From Phlebotomus papatasi (lineage: Eukaryota > Arthropoda > Insecta > Diptera > Psychodidae), in the NCBI RefSeq assembly GCF_024763615.1, contig NC_077224.1, positions 60,956,712 through 61,020,711 of the forward strand: a DNA stretch of 64,000 nt, in the 5' to 3' direction. This document shows, one piece after another, positions 33,627-44,942 of the stretch (position 1 is the stretch's first letter; every line of letters begins with the position of its first letter). The position numbers and the translations under genes are program-made. A model generated the notes under the pieces. The model did no database searches and was not told where the DNA came from. It saw only the letters and a program-made list of their open reading frames with translations.

Positions 33627-33933
33627 AAATTCCGAAAGCCAAAATCCCGAAAAGGCCAAAATTCCACCGAAAGCCAAAATCTCGAATGTTAAAAATCGTG
33701 AAAGGGATGAAATTATATGGAGGAAAATGTTTAGAATAATTTCCCAAGATACAGAAGATTTCCCTTTGCCTCCAGCAAGTGCAGATTCAATCGTGGGATT
33801 AGCTATGACACTTTTAAGAATTCGGGATTTTGGCTTTCGGGATTTTAGCCCATTCGGGATTTTGGCTTTCGGGATTTTGGCTTTTGGGACTTTGGCGTTC
33901 GGGATTTTGGCTTTCGGGATTTAGACCAGTACC
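33627..33933. mobile_element. Fold-back repeat element, copy 4
   Basis: Direct CCGAAAGCCAAAATCCCGAAA units, the shared spacer (GGGATGAAATTATATGG to CACTTTTAAGAATTCGGG), then inverted GGGATTTTGGCTTTC units ending GACCAGTACCC. More diverged than the 8.6-9.4 kb copies. Confidence 0.7.
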
Positions 33934-33937
33934 CGTT

Positions 33938-34375
33938 TCTTAAACCGATTTCGACTATAGTCATAGGTTCAAAATCTCTAAAGAATCCAACTCGCCACAG
34001 TTCGTAGAGGAAGAAGCTCACCAGAGCTGTTTAACTTTTTACCTTGAAAAACCATTAGAAAGAGTAATTCAAGGGCATTATACAGATGAATATGTGCCTA
34101 GACTGGGTTCTGGTCAAAATCCCGAAAGCCAAAATCCCGAACGCCAAAATCCCAAAAGCCAAAATCCCGAAAGCCAAAATTCCGAATTCTTAAAAGTGAT
34201 TAAAAGATATTAAATAAATTTTCGTCTGTATAATGCCCTTGAATTACTCTTTCTAATGGTTTTTGAATGTGAAAAGTTAAACAGCTCTGGAGAACCTCTT
34301 CCTCTACGAACTGAGGCGAGTTGGATTCATTAGAGATTTTGAACCTATGACTATAGTCTAATTCGGTTTAAGAAA
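33938..34375. mobile_element. Palindromic repeat with a half fold-back inside
   Basis: TTTCTTAAACCGATTTCGAC at the left pairs with GTCTAATTCGGTTTAAGAAA at the right. The arms (AGGTTCAAAATCTCTAA, GAGTTGGATTC and others) extend about 150 bases. The centre (34105-34198) is a half fold-back array starting GGTCAAAATCCCGAAAGCC and ending GAATTCTTAAAAGTG. Confidence 0.65.
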
Positions 34376-34379
34376 CGAT

Positions 34380-35698
34380 ATTAAATAAATTTTACAAGCT
34401 GTCCAATAATTTTGGTAAATAAAATATGTGGCTAGGATTAGGTCATTCATACATGGGAAAACCATTTGTCATCAGCTTTCATTTAGGAAAGTCCAATACT
34501 TTTCACTATGTTGATGAATTGTTATAGTAAAATACTCTGGAAGTGTACCAATCGAATACACAATAGCCCATTTTGTTTGCAAATAATCTTTCAGAGTTCT
34601 CTATTGAAACAAATTGCAGATGCTCTTCGTTTTCGATTTCCGTTTAGTAGAACTTTACTCCTCCCATTAGGAAAATGTTTTCTCCACACTAACTACCTAC
34701 ACAATGTCTTGAGATGCAGCAAAAACAGTCAAGCTTCTTTTCATTGGAGTACCACTCTAGTTAAAGTTTGTACAGGACAATCAAAGATCCTTGATTGTGC
34801 TTGTGTTGACACATTGTACAATGATTGAGAAAATTGTTTACCATCATTGCTGAATTATCCCAAAGTTTTTCAAAATAATATAAGTTGAGGCAAAGAACAT
34901 GATGCATTTTGTACTATAATCGTTTTGAAAGGCACATGAAGTTGGGTTTGGTGCAAAAAAAGGAATAAGCAATGGGGGGGGGGGGGTAAAAACCAGAAGT
35001 TGATATCTCATCCAATTTGGTCTACAAGTGAAACAATAGAAACGAAAAAAACGGACAAAGCATTACAAAAACATTTTTCTCAAATCTTCAGAATTTCAAA
35101 ATTTTGCCAAAATCTTATTCTTTGAGGCGTTATGACTCGAAATCAATAGATCATATTGTTCTTTTCACTGAGATTTTTAATGTTTCAGTTCGAGCAATAA
35201 AATTCATATTGTAACTCTCAACATTAATTCATTCTCCTGTTTTATCATAAAAATCACGACAATTGGTAAAAATTTTTCACAAATTCCACTTCACTTGTGT
35301 GTCAGAAAAGCATGATGAAGGAGATCACTTTGTATTACAATTCCCAGTAAAAGTACCAATAAAAATTTCTCTTTTATCCCAGTTCTTTAGTCCTTTGTAT
35401 TGTTCCTCAGTGTTTCCCCAACCGTTACCAAATTGAGTGCTTTACCGCCGCCAGACTGAAGATTTATGGTATAGTAATAGGTCACAGAAAGAAAGTTCTA
35501 TTCATGCTATTGGCTATTTTCACGCATTAGCTGTTTATTGGGTGTTAATTCTGCAGAGATTCATTTCGTGAGAGAATTCATGATGTTATTAAAAGGAAAA
35601 ATAGTCAGTTACCATCGTGACATGACCACCTTAATAGCAATTGTTACTACTTTTGATTAGTTTTAGTACCCAATATTTGTGTAAAGAGAACAAATTAT
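34380..35698. other. 1.3-kb interval without recognisable gene
   Basis: It holds a 106-codon plus frame (34508-34828) without a recognisable domain and the G13 tract. No splice or repeat evidence supports a gene. Confidence 0.45.
34974..34986. repeat. G homopolymer (13)
   Basis: Thirteen consecutive G residues in AT-rich DNA. The length should be treated with caution, since homopolymers are error-prone in assemblies. Confidence 0.8.
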
Positions 35699-37552
35699 TA
35701 GGTGAGATTCTTAACAATCTCACCTACTATAATCCTAACAAAATTTCATGTCCTCCGATCGCGCTCAAACTTGGCCAAAATGTGTTTCGCCACTTCCTGA
35801 TCACGAATATATGGGGGGCTAAGTTACGTTCCCGGCCGGCCGGCCGGCCGTCCGTCCGGCCGGCCGGCCGTCCGGCCGCTCTTTGGAGCTTAATAGCTCC
35901 TAAACTAAAAAAGATATCGACTTGCGGTTTTCGGCAAAGGTTAAATATCGCATGAAAATTGCAACATGGTGCATTGACCCCCCACCCCCCACCCCTCCTT
36001 CCGCCATTTTGAAGACCCCCCTTTTTTTGTTTTCTCAATAGCTCCGCCCCTATGGCATCGACCGGGCTCAAATTTTAGTATGTTATAGCTGGGCCTTAGA
36101 GCTTTCCATCAATACCAAACTTAAGGTCCCCCGACCCCCCTGACCCGAGCTATAAGGGTCCAAAAAAAATTTCTTAAAATGGCCATAACTCCGGTTCTAA
36201 TTGTCAGAATTTAAAAAGTGAGGGCTTTTTGGAAAGCTCTCGTGAAATGCCACTTCCCCTTCTAACATCGTAAGTTCATAAAACCACCGCTAGGGGCGCT
36301 ATTATTAAAAAGAAAATTTTTAAATCTTAAAAGTTAAATAACTCAAAAATTCCTTATGCAATCGGGCTGAAATTTTAGTATGTTGTAGCCGTTGATTATA
36401 CCTATCAAACAAAAAAAACCTTAAGTCGATCCATAACCCCTGACCCGAGCTATAAGGGGTCAAAGTTCGAACATTGACCGGCCTCTATCTCCGGTTCTAA
36501 TTAACATATCGACATAAATTTTACCTTTTTGGTTTCGTCTCGATGAACACTTTCAGATGGAAGTTCAAAAAGTCACCACAGGTGGCGCTGCGATAGCGTC
36601 AAAATTCATCGAAATTCAAAGTAATTTTTCTCAAAAACGGCATTGTGCAAGTTAATGAAATTTTAGTATGTTGTAGTCCAGTCTAAGACGTTTCCAAAAT
36701 GGTGCGTATGTGCGCTGTGGTTTCAATAGAACCGGAGATATGAGGGGTCAAAGTTTACGAAATTCAAAAAATCATATCTTCGGTTCTATGTGACCGATTT
36801 TGATGAATGAGGGCTTAAACGAAAGATCTCACCAAATGCTACAACTTTCTAGAATATTTGAACTTCGTGGGACCAACACCAGGGGCGCCACAGTCGAAAA
36901 ACCAATTTCAATATCACATAACCTTAATTATCTCGACTGTCGCTAAACCGATTTTGATGATTACTTCGACATAATTATAGAGGACATTTGTCTCTACATT
37001 TCGTCCATACATCATTTTCCGGTCAGACTACGCTATCACTCCGATTTTGCCGTTTAAGTGTGAAAAAAATGATTTTTTCCATAATAACGCTTTGAAATCA
37101 CTTAGATGCCAATTTGACTGCCTCTACTCCACCAAGACACTTAAAATAGGGTTTTAAATGGAAAGTCCCACAGAATACAACAATTCTTTGATATAGTTGA
37201 AGTTCAACAAATGACTACTTGGGGCACTCTGGATGAAAAAACGAGTTAAGAAACAAAAAACCTCGATTATCTTGGCTTCTGAGTAATCGATGAGATCATT
37301 TTCTATGGAAAAATTATAGAGAACATTCTGGTCTACATTTCACCCATATAACACTTTTCTGTCAGTTCATCCAAATCCTTGATATTTTGGTTTAAATACA
37401 AAATTTGTATAATTTCACGAATTTGATTCAAGATAACTGAATGGCGTCTCCCAACTTCAGCTCTAAATCGAATTTGCATGCACTCCGAGTTAGCTCACGT
37501 TAAGAATCTCACCTACATAAGCCGGTTAGGATTATCTGTCCCTTTGACAGTA
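35699..37552 (-). mobile_element. Modular 1.8-kb repeat element, copy B
   Basis: Inverted homologue of 1551-3379 over its whole length, including AGGTGAGATTCTTAACAATC at one end and GATTCTTAACGTGAGCTAAC (complement) at the other. The same three CATACTAAAATTT-bearing modules and the GGCC block (35835-35880) are present. Differences include small indels and scattered substitutions, so the copies are not very recent. Confidence 0.7.
35835..35880. repeat. GGCC/GTCC simple repeat
   Basis: CCGGCCGG units interrupted by GTCC, longer than in copy A (about 46 against 28 bases). Copy-number drift in a GC simple repeat inside the modular element. Confidence 0.8.
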
Positions 37553-37711
37553 AAAACTTAAAAGTCCTTTTTATTTTAGAGAATTCAAATAATTTTGGTC
37601 ATTAGTTCCAAATAAAAATATTGGTTTCAAAAATTAAAAAAAACTTTAAAGTTTGACAAAAAAACCGAATTTACAATGTAAAAATCACACCTCTATAAGC
37701 TGATCTAGACT

Positions 37712-38990
37712 GATCAGAAGCTTTTTTCCAGCTCCTTATTAATTTTTTCTTAACCATAATTTTACTGACCACATTTTGAATTTTACTTCTCATTTATAAT
37801 TTTTTACTGATCAATTTTTATTTTCAATTGACCATTTTTTCTTACTGCTCATTCGTAATTTTTTACTGGCCACTTTTTTTGTGCTGACCGCTTTTTATTC
37901 TTTACTGACCACTTTTAATTTCTTATAGACCACATTTTATTTTTACGTGCTTATTTTTAATTTTTGACTGACCACATTTTGTTTTTTACTACTCTTTTTC
38001 AATTTTTTATTAAGCACTTTTTATTTTTTACTGACTACATTTTATTTTTTAGTGCTCACTTTTAATTTTTTACTGCTCATTATTGCTCATTTTAATTTTA
38101 TGCTGACCACTTTTTATTTTTTACTGACCGCTTCTTTTTTTTTTGACCACATTTTATTTTTTATTGCTCGTTTTTAATGTTTTACTGACCAATATTTATT
38201 TTCTATTGACATTTTTCTTACTGCTCAATTTTAATTTTTTACTGACCACTTTTTATTTCTTGCTGACAGCTTTTTATTCTTTACTGACCACTTTTATTTT
38301 TTTATAGACCACATTTTATTTTCATATGCTTTTTTTTTAATTTTTGACTGACCACATTTTATTTTTTACTACTCTTTTCCATTTTTTTACCGACCACTTT
38401 TTATTTTTTACTGACTACATTTTATTTTTTACTGTTCACTTTTAATTTTTTACTGCTCACTTTTAATTTTTTGCTGACCGATTTTTATTTTTTACTTCTC
38501 ATTTTTAATTTTCTATTGCTCATTTTTAATTTTATGCTGGCCACTTTTTATTTTTTTACTGACTGCTTTTTTTATTGACCACATTTTATTTTTTATTACT
38601 CATTTTTAATTGTGTGCTGACCAATTTTTATGTTTTCCACTAATCACATTTTATTTTTTGTTGCTAAATTTTATTTTTTTTACTGCTGATTGTTAATTTT
38701 TTGCTGATCAATTCGTATATTTCTACTGCTAATTTTTTTTACTGACCATATTTCCTTTTTACTGACCATTTTTAATTTTTTGCTAAATACTTTTTCATTT
38801 TTTACTGATCAACTCGAATATTTCTATTGATCGATTCGAAGTTTTTACTGAACCAATTTAACTTTTTACTGATAAAATTTTACTTTTAACTGCCAAAATT
38901 GAAAATTTTAACTGATCATTTCGAATAATTTCCTGATCAAATTTAATTTTTTGCTGACCACTTTAACTTTTCACTGCTCATTTATTTTTA
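37712..38990. repeat. Degenerate minisatellite, CTGACCACTTTTTATTTTTTA
   Basis: About 1.28 kb of imperfect units of roughly 20-30 bases alternating TTTTACTGACCAC, TTTTATTTTTTACTG and CTCATTTTTAATTTT. Units diverge strongly toward both edges. Strand asymmetry is extreme (T-rich on this strand). It has no coding potential and begins about 160 bases after modular element B. Confidence 0.8.
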
Positions 38991-39020
38991 CCGTGTATTC
39001 CTTTCTGTGATTACGACTGC

Positions 39021-39953
39021 TAGGGGAGACCGGGGTACCTATAGCCAGGGGTAAAAGTAGACAGTGGATTTTTCTCGTTTTTCTTAAAATGTACATCGAG
39101 CAAAGTATTTTATAATGAAAGTAGGAACACATCCCCATATTCCCAGAAATATTTATAACTCTGATCCTGTTATCCTACAATTTAGAAGCATTTTTATAAA
39201 ATGGGTATAAAATTGTAGATTTGATGTTACAGTTTTTGGACCAGCATTTGGTTTTCTGAGTTTCTAGTCAAGATTTCATAGTTTTACCTCTTTTCTGGTT
39301 TAATAAACCTAATTAAAAAATATTTTTCACTTGGATAATAATTATCCAATTTTTTATATAAGATGATAAGCACTGAAACAGCCCTCGGGGCAGTTGTAGT
39401 CACTCTTCCGTGGCGGGCTAAAACTATCAATATTTTTTCACTAATCCATGGATAATTGTTAGAGGGAAAAGTACTATTGATATTCCAAGCAATATTGCCA
39501 TTTCTATGAGGAACTTGAGAAATAGATTTTTTCAGAATGTTTGCATTAATTTTGCCTCAATTACAAAAACATCATAAAAAAGTTGGCTAAAGCCCTTTTC
39601 TTTAGGTTTAAGTAACATATTTAGAATCAGTGGGCTTCAGTGTATCAAGTGAAACAATATTTGGTATCTCCAGTTTAAAATTTCATCTGGGAAACTAGTG
39701 GCAATTAGTACCCCAAAAGTGGCTATTTCTACCCAGGCCGGGGCAAGTGTAACCAATGTGTCATACTTTTTTCATTATCCTTTCTAGAAAAAGTCAAGGA
39801 TTTTAGAGCTTTGAACTACACTGTTTCATATAGCCAATATCCCAATGCTACTTATGAAACATAAAAATATTAGACAAACCTTATCATTTTTTCACAAGTC
39901 ACTCGCGAAAAAAAAGCTTCATTTGCTGGCTAATTCTACCCCTGTCTCCCCTA
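39021..39953 (+). mobile_element. 933-bp TA-GGGGAGACC element, copy 2
   Basis: Ends TAGGGGAGACCGGGGTACC and TACCCCTGTCTCCCCTA. Collinear with 22419-23348 throughout. The ends here are closer to consensus than in copy 1. Non-coding. Confidence 0.8.
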
Positions 39954-40084
39954 CCGACTTACCAAAACCGAACTCGCGTTAAGTAAAAATAACTTAAACC
40001 TTGGATTGTGAGATAAATTTGAAAATTTAAAAAAACGAAAAAAATTTAAAACGAACAAAAATATGATTACTTAATTATTAAATT

Positions 40085-40440
40085 TTTATTTTTTAAATTA
40101 ATTTAAATCAATACACCAAATGCATTAAAATTCCCAATAGAATAATTTGAGTCAAAATAGACCTTGTAAACTTTTTACAGCAATTGGTCTTTAACCAAGA
40201 AATAGGGTAAAGTGATATAATTTGGAATTAGTTTTACAAGTTGGACAATTCGCCGGTATAAGTTAGACATAGCTTTTTTCTTGATAAATACAGTATAAAA
40301 TTTGTTTTTAAGCATAATTAACCAAATTATAAAACAAAAGCATTAAAGATATACAAATAAAAATGAAGTACTAAATTGATCAAGAAAAAAAAGCCCTGTC
40401 CAACTTGTACCATGGTCCAGCTTGTACCATTTTAAACTAC
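40085..40440 (-). mobile_element. TA-GGGTAAAGT MITE, copy 2, with shared flank
   Basis: The MITE part is 40203-40440 (TAGGGTAAAGTGATA... GTACCATTTTAAACTA, right end decayed). The preceding 118 bases match the complement of 32684-32800 (AATACACCAAATGCATT, CAATTGGTCTTTAACCAAG). The MITE therefore sits at the same position of an older repeat in both loci. Confidence 0.65.
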
Positions 40441-41539
40441 TCCCATTTCTTATTTCCAAGTCTCTAATGCATAACAAAATATAGCATTTAAATTATTTTC
40501 CTTGTTATTTCTTTAATGGAGTTTATAAATTTATCAACACTAGTTTGAAAGGATAATAATTCTATTTGAAAAGTTCAGAAATTGCTTTTCACCTCGGTAA
40601 TATAAAAGCTCAATTTTCATACAAATTATAGTGAAGAAACTTGATAAATTAATTTTCGCGAGGTGTGTCTCTGAAGACTAATTTATTTACTAAAATCCAA
40701 CAAAATTCTAATTAGAAAATATTTAATGAGTTTTTCATTATATTTACAATCATATTGCATATGAATAAAAGTAATATGGTAAAGAACATTTATGGCCAAT
40801 CTGCATCATGCAAATTCGTGATAATATTTCCCATTGAAGTGCATATGAGATATTTGGAAATGGGCGTGAAGTACCCCTAAAGTGAGACTTAACAAACTAA
40901 TTTGTTATCATACAAAATATGGTGATGACACTACCACACGAGAATGTTGTTGTTATACTCGTATTTTCGACGTAGACTGGATGAAAGATTTGTGTCAAAT
41001 GGTTTTAGCTCCAGTTAAAACTCAACATATTTCGCCTTGTACCGGTGCAATACATTTCCTACAAAATATATCTGTGTGCTGTAACAATATGTTTATGTGA
41101 GACATATTTGCATATTCATGTACAATTTTCTCTCCCAGTTAAACAAGTGCCAGATGGAGAGTTATGTGCTTAAACATATCAATTGTAGAGACATCTTCTA
41201 AGGGAGAAAGATGAAGCTAACAGAATACTATTTTGGTGCCACCAGTGCCAAAAGTATTCTCTACATTGTCATGTATCTCCAGCTACTCAAATATGCATTT
41301 TGCCAGATAATAAAACAACATTTTTCCTTGTACACCACTTTGCAGTGTCACCAAGAGAAAGTCAACCCCAATCTCAAATAAAGCTTAACCCGTCAACCGA
41401 AACTGAAAGCTCCTTCATACACAACACAAAACAGATAGTTAAGCATTTATAAAAAATGATATTTCAAGATTCCCGATATAGTGCATGACAAAAAGATAAA
41501 CACCCAGAATATTTCATACATTGATATGTTTATTAAAAA
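40441..41539. other. 1.1-kb interval without recognisable gene
   Basis: One 72-codon plus frame at 40882-41100 of unknown nature. Otherwise AT-rich without visible structure. Confidence 0.45.
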
Positions 41540-41630
41540 GGGGTGGCGGGGTGGCGAAGTCTTTCAGGCTTTGCGAAGTGCTCGAACATGTGACTTAGAT
41601 GGTATCGTATATCTCAAAAGTATTTTTACA
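41540..41630 (+). repeat. tRNA-derived SINE-like head, copy 2
   Basis: GGGGTGGCGGGGTGGCGAAGT (box A-like TGGCGAAGT) and, about 40 bases on, TGCTCGAACATGTGACTT (degenerate box B). Related to 12148-12240. Not a functional tRNA, because no cloverleaf can be drawn. Confidence 0.4.
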
Positions 41631-41759
41631 TTATTTACTATTTACTGGTTCTCAACCGATTTGAACCGATTCATAAATCACGCGAAAGATCCCACAAAAT
41701 AGTTTTAAGAGTAATAAAATTGATTTTAGGACAAAAATTTACCTATTTACAAATCACTC

Positions 41760-42040
41760 AAAACATTGCCCAAAATACCCAAGGAGTAATATACTTGAAT
41801 TTCGGATAAAAATTAGTTGTGGAATCAGTTCAGGCTTGTTAAGAATTCCAAGACCTTTCCAACGAACCGAAAATGATATCATTCAGTTGAGAAATACGGT
41901 CCTTAAGAGCCTTTTTAATCTTGGAACTTGAAAAACAGTTATTAGAAGTGATTAAACGATATTTTCGTATAAGGACGAAGTGTCCGCTTAAGCAATCTCT
42001 AAAACATATTCAAAAATGAAAAAAAAATCGATGGACGCGA
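41760..42040 (+). repeat. Dispersed repeat family, copy 3 (uninterrupted)
   Basis: Carries CCAAAATACCCAAGGAGTAA, GTTCAGGCTTG, CCAAGACCTTTCCAACGA and ACGATATTTTCGTAT continuously. It serves as the empty-site reference for the insertions at 13490-13649 and 16109-16523. Confidence 0.65.
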
Positions 42041-42105
42041 TTTCGATCAATCCTAAAAAAGATGATTTTGGAGGAGTCTATTAACCATGTGGGCTCTTGG
42101 CATAG

Positions 42106-42451
42106 TAGGGGGAGACGGGAATACTTTGAGCTGTAGGTCTGCATTGTTATATGATTTTTCGCATATTTCTGCGCAATTTGGGTGGACAAAACAATTTTCC
42201 AAATAAAATATTTGTAAAGACCAGCTTCATATAGAAATGGGCGAAAAAACGTATAACAATGTAATGCCCTAGACACAATTACGACTTAGTGGAAAATGAG
42301 AGATGACTTAGTGGAAAATGAGAGGTGACTTATGATAGAAATGTAGTTTGACCTTTATTTCTAATATAATTACGCTAAGCCGTCTCTCGGCTAATCCTCA
42401 GGTCTGTCAAGGCCCTAACCCCACAGTAGAAATTAGCCCTACCTCCCCCTA
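42106..42451. mobile_element. TA-GGGGG MITE with nested MITE
   Basis: Ends TAGGGGGAGACGGGAATAC and CTACCTCCCCCTA. TTTGAGCTGTAG, the GACAAAACAAT block and TAGAAATGGGCGAAAA match 18085-19110. Interrupted by 42266-42416. Confidence 0.7.
42266..42416 (-). mobile_element. Nested 151-bp MITE (second copy of 11431 family)
   Basis: It reads GCCCTAGACACAATTACGAC at the left and GGTCTGTCAAGGCCCT at the right, the inverse of 11431-11561. A short internal duplication (GACTTAGTGGAAAATGAGAG twice) makes it 20 bases longer than the first copy. Confidence 0.75.
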
Positions 42452-42540
42452 ACGGCTGCACGGATAGACGGACAAATAGCGCGACATAATTCCTCAAAAA
42501 TCGTCTGAAATGTGGAGATATTTTGAGGAATGGGGTCTCC

Positions 42541-42609
42541 ATGGGCTGCTAATTTGGATGTCATGGGCCCGCGACCCCAATAGGGATAAGCGGTTGAAAA
42601 TGAATGAAT
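42541..42609 (+). mobile_element. 69-bp truncated RTE 3' end with (GAAT)n tail
   Basis: GGATGTCATGGGCCCGCGAC to AGCGGTTGAAAAT equals the 3' end of the RTE element at 53805-55910, followed by ATGA/GAAT repeats. GAATGGGGTCTCC occurs at 42528-42540 and 42610-42622, a 13-base target duplication, although its edge merges with the tail. Severe 5' truncation is typical of target-primed reverse transcription. Confidence 0.8.
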
Positions 42610-43063
42610 GAATGAATGGGGTCTCCCTCCAGGGGGTGGAAGTTTTGGTGCGTGCAAATATCGAGAGATTATAACATTTATCTCTAGAGCATTCGAAAGA
42701 TGGCTAACGTTACGTAGAATTCTAAGAATCAGGGAGAAGGACTACTTCCGGAAATGTCCATAAGATATATATAAGAAAAATACCACTTTTGACGCACTTG
42801 GCTGGAAAATTCATAATTTTGAATTTTTAAAGGTCAAAGTCTAACCACTTTTGAGAGCTTATTTCTCAACCAATTTACTTATTTTGGATTATTATTTGAA
42901 ATATTCATTTTATTATTTATTTGACTTTTTTCATTTGACTTTTGAGACACAAATCTCCTGAAAGCATAATGTGGCAGCATAAGAAGGAGAAGAGAAGTAA
43001 CAAGCGTCCACCGCCGTCTTAGCGTTGGTGAACAACCTCCAGAGCAAAATGGTGGAAAAGCTC

Positions 43064-43223
43064 CACTGTTAAAACTAAAAGAATCAAATTGATCCAAATT
43101 TGATCCTTTTGAAAAAGATGAATCAAATTTCACACTGTGAATGCACATTTTCCATAATAGATCGTGTTAATTTTATCCATCCTTTGCAAAAGGATCAATT
43201 TGATCCTTTTATTTTTACCAGTG
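43064..43223. mobile_element. 160-bp Tc1/mariner-like MITE, copy 2
   Basis: Ends CACTGTTAAAACTAAAAG and CCTTTTATTTTTACCAGTG, with internal GGATCAATTTGATCC pairs as in 13490-13649. It has the same length as copy 1 but decayed ends. No TA flank is preserved. Confidence 0.75.
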
Positions 43224-43836
43224 TCTTTCACAGATTGTATATGCCAGGAGCAACACAGTGTAGTGTGCAGGGTAGGCGTTACAATAATTAAGTTTAAGAA
43301 TTATTAAGAAAGGTTTTGAAATTTCTAACCCGACTGCATCAGAAACGGTCAATCAATTTTTATTTATTAATCGTAGTTTTTTTTTAAGTAGAAGCTAAAC
43401 GGTAAGAGATATCAACTTACGGTATTCGATGATGTTTGCGCAAGTCAATCAAAATCCCTCGTAAGCCAAAATATTATCCAAAGATAATTCACGGAGAGGT
43501 CTATCTCATAAGTTCGAGCAATCCACAAATCTGAAACGCTTTGTCGTCTCTTTGAGAATGAATATGTTAAAAAATACACGGAAATGAATAAGCAATTAAA
43601 AGTTATAAATAACGTTCTATTTTATAGAATAAAATTCATCCTTACTCTCTGATAAACAGAAATATCAGAAATTTAAATTATTCTTTTATTAGTTTTTAAC
43701 TCAAACTCCTAAACTTCACTTAACTTCATCTTTTCCTTATGAAACACAATTTCTCAATTTAATTTATAATAACCTAGAAATCTACTTGTATGTTGATGCT
43801 TGATCTAATATTAACTATTTAAATTTCCTAACAGTA

Positions 43837-44039
43837 TAGGGGAAGGATTTCAGACTTTGCACACACACTGACTTCGTCTTATACTTAATATTTTTCCCAT
43901 ATGCCTTTAATGATTCTGTCCTATGGGCAACATATTTTAATAACTATAGTCTTAATTCACACATTTTCTGGAGAAAAAATTGTTCAGATTCATTAAAGAA
44001 ATATGGGAATAATATGAAACATGAAAGACTTCCACTATA
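43837..44039. mobile_element. TA-GGG group MITE (203 bp)
   Basis: TATAGGGGAAGGATTTCAG at the left mirrors GAAAGACTTCCACTATA at the right, and inner ATATTTTTCCCATAT pairs with ATATGGGAATAATAT. Non-coding. Confidence 0.6.
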
Positions 44040-44942
44040 ACACACAAATCAATATGCCAATTTAATTTTAGGAAAATGGAAAATTAGATTTGCATTTTCA
44101 AACTACAGAGATGCTCGGGTAACTTCCAAGATTAAAATGCAAATAATAAATTGACAAAATGTCAAGAATGCTTCTGAAATCATATGAATATTCTAATATT
44201 AAAATTGGGAATAGATACTCTGTATTAGAATCTTATTTCACCGGACGTTCTCATGGATTTTTTGTCGTTTCAAACTATATTAAAAGGAAGAGTTATACAT
44301 TATAGGAAGAAGAACCTTTCACTATGTTTTCTATACAACATTGTGTAGAATCATGTCATGAATTTCCAATTGCAATAAATCTTAAATTAACTTGGTTGAT
44401 GCATCTTGCTCAATTTTCCGTCTTGACCCTCAAGATCTTCTTAGAGATACTTCCTCTTCTCCACATTCATCGTGAGGAAAAATTGTACATGCTCCTCTTA
44501 GGGTTAATTGCAATGTCTGTTTCCTAGCTCTTGAAAGTTTTTAAAGTACGATAAGACTAAACTTCAAGGTAGTAAATTGTTTTTAAGCCATTTGTAAATA
44601 TTGGGAAATGAAGTACGATGAATGATTTAAAAATGTAGAACTTACGTACTTTAAGTAAACGCTTTTTTTTCTTTCTTAAATAAATGCCCCTTTTTTTAGT
44701 TAAATTTCCCCGCCTTGGAGGCGTTTGACATATCATTTGACATCAGGTAAAATCGTCTTCCTCACAATATATCAAGAAATTAAAAGCTAATTTATTAGTA
44801 GTTTTATAAACCCTAAACTCAACTGTAACTCAAAAGGATATACTAAATTTTTCTTCTGTTCATTACCTTTTTGAAAAACGATCTCAAAATCTAATTTGTA
44901 GTTCATATGCGAGACTACTCCAGCCTTCGCTTAGGTATCTAA

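Noticed and set aside
34508..34828. 106-codon plus frame as a gene
   Set aside because: No recognisable domain, start context or splice sites; length is within chance for a 64-kb window.
35727..36071. Arg/Gly/Pro-rich frames over the GGCC tract
   Set aside because: Created by the GC simple repeat in modular element B; the opposite strand is open as well.
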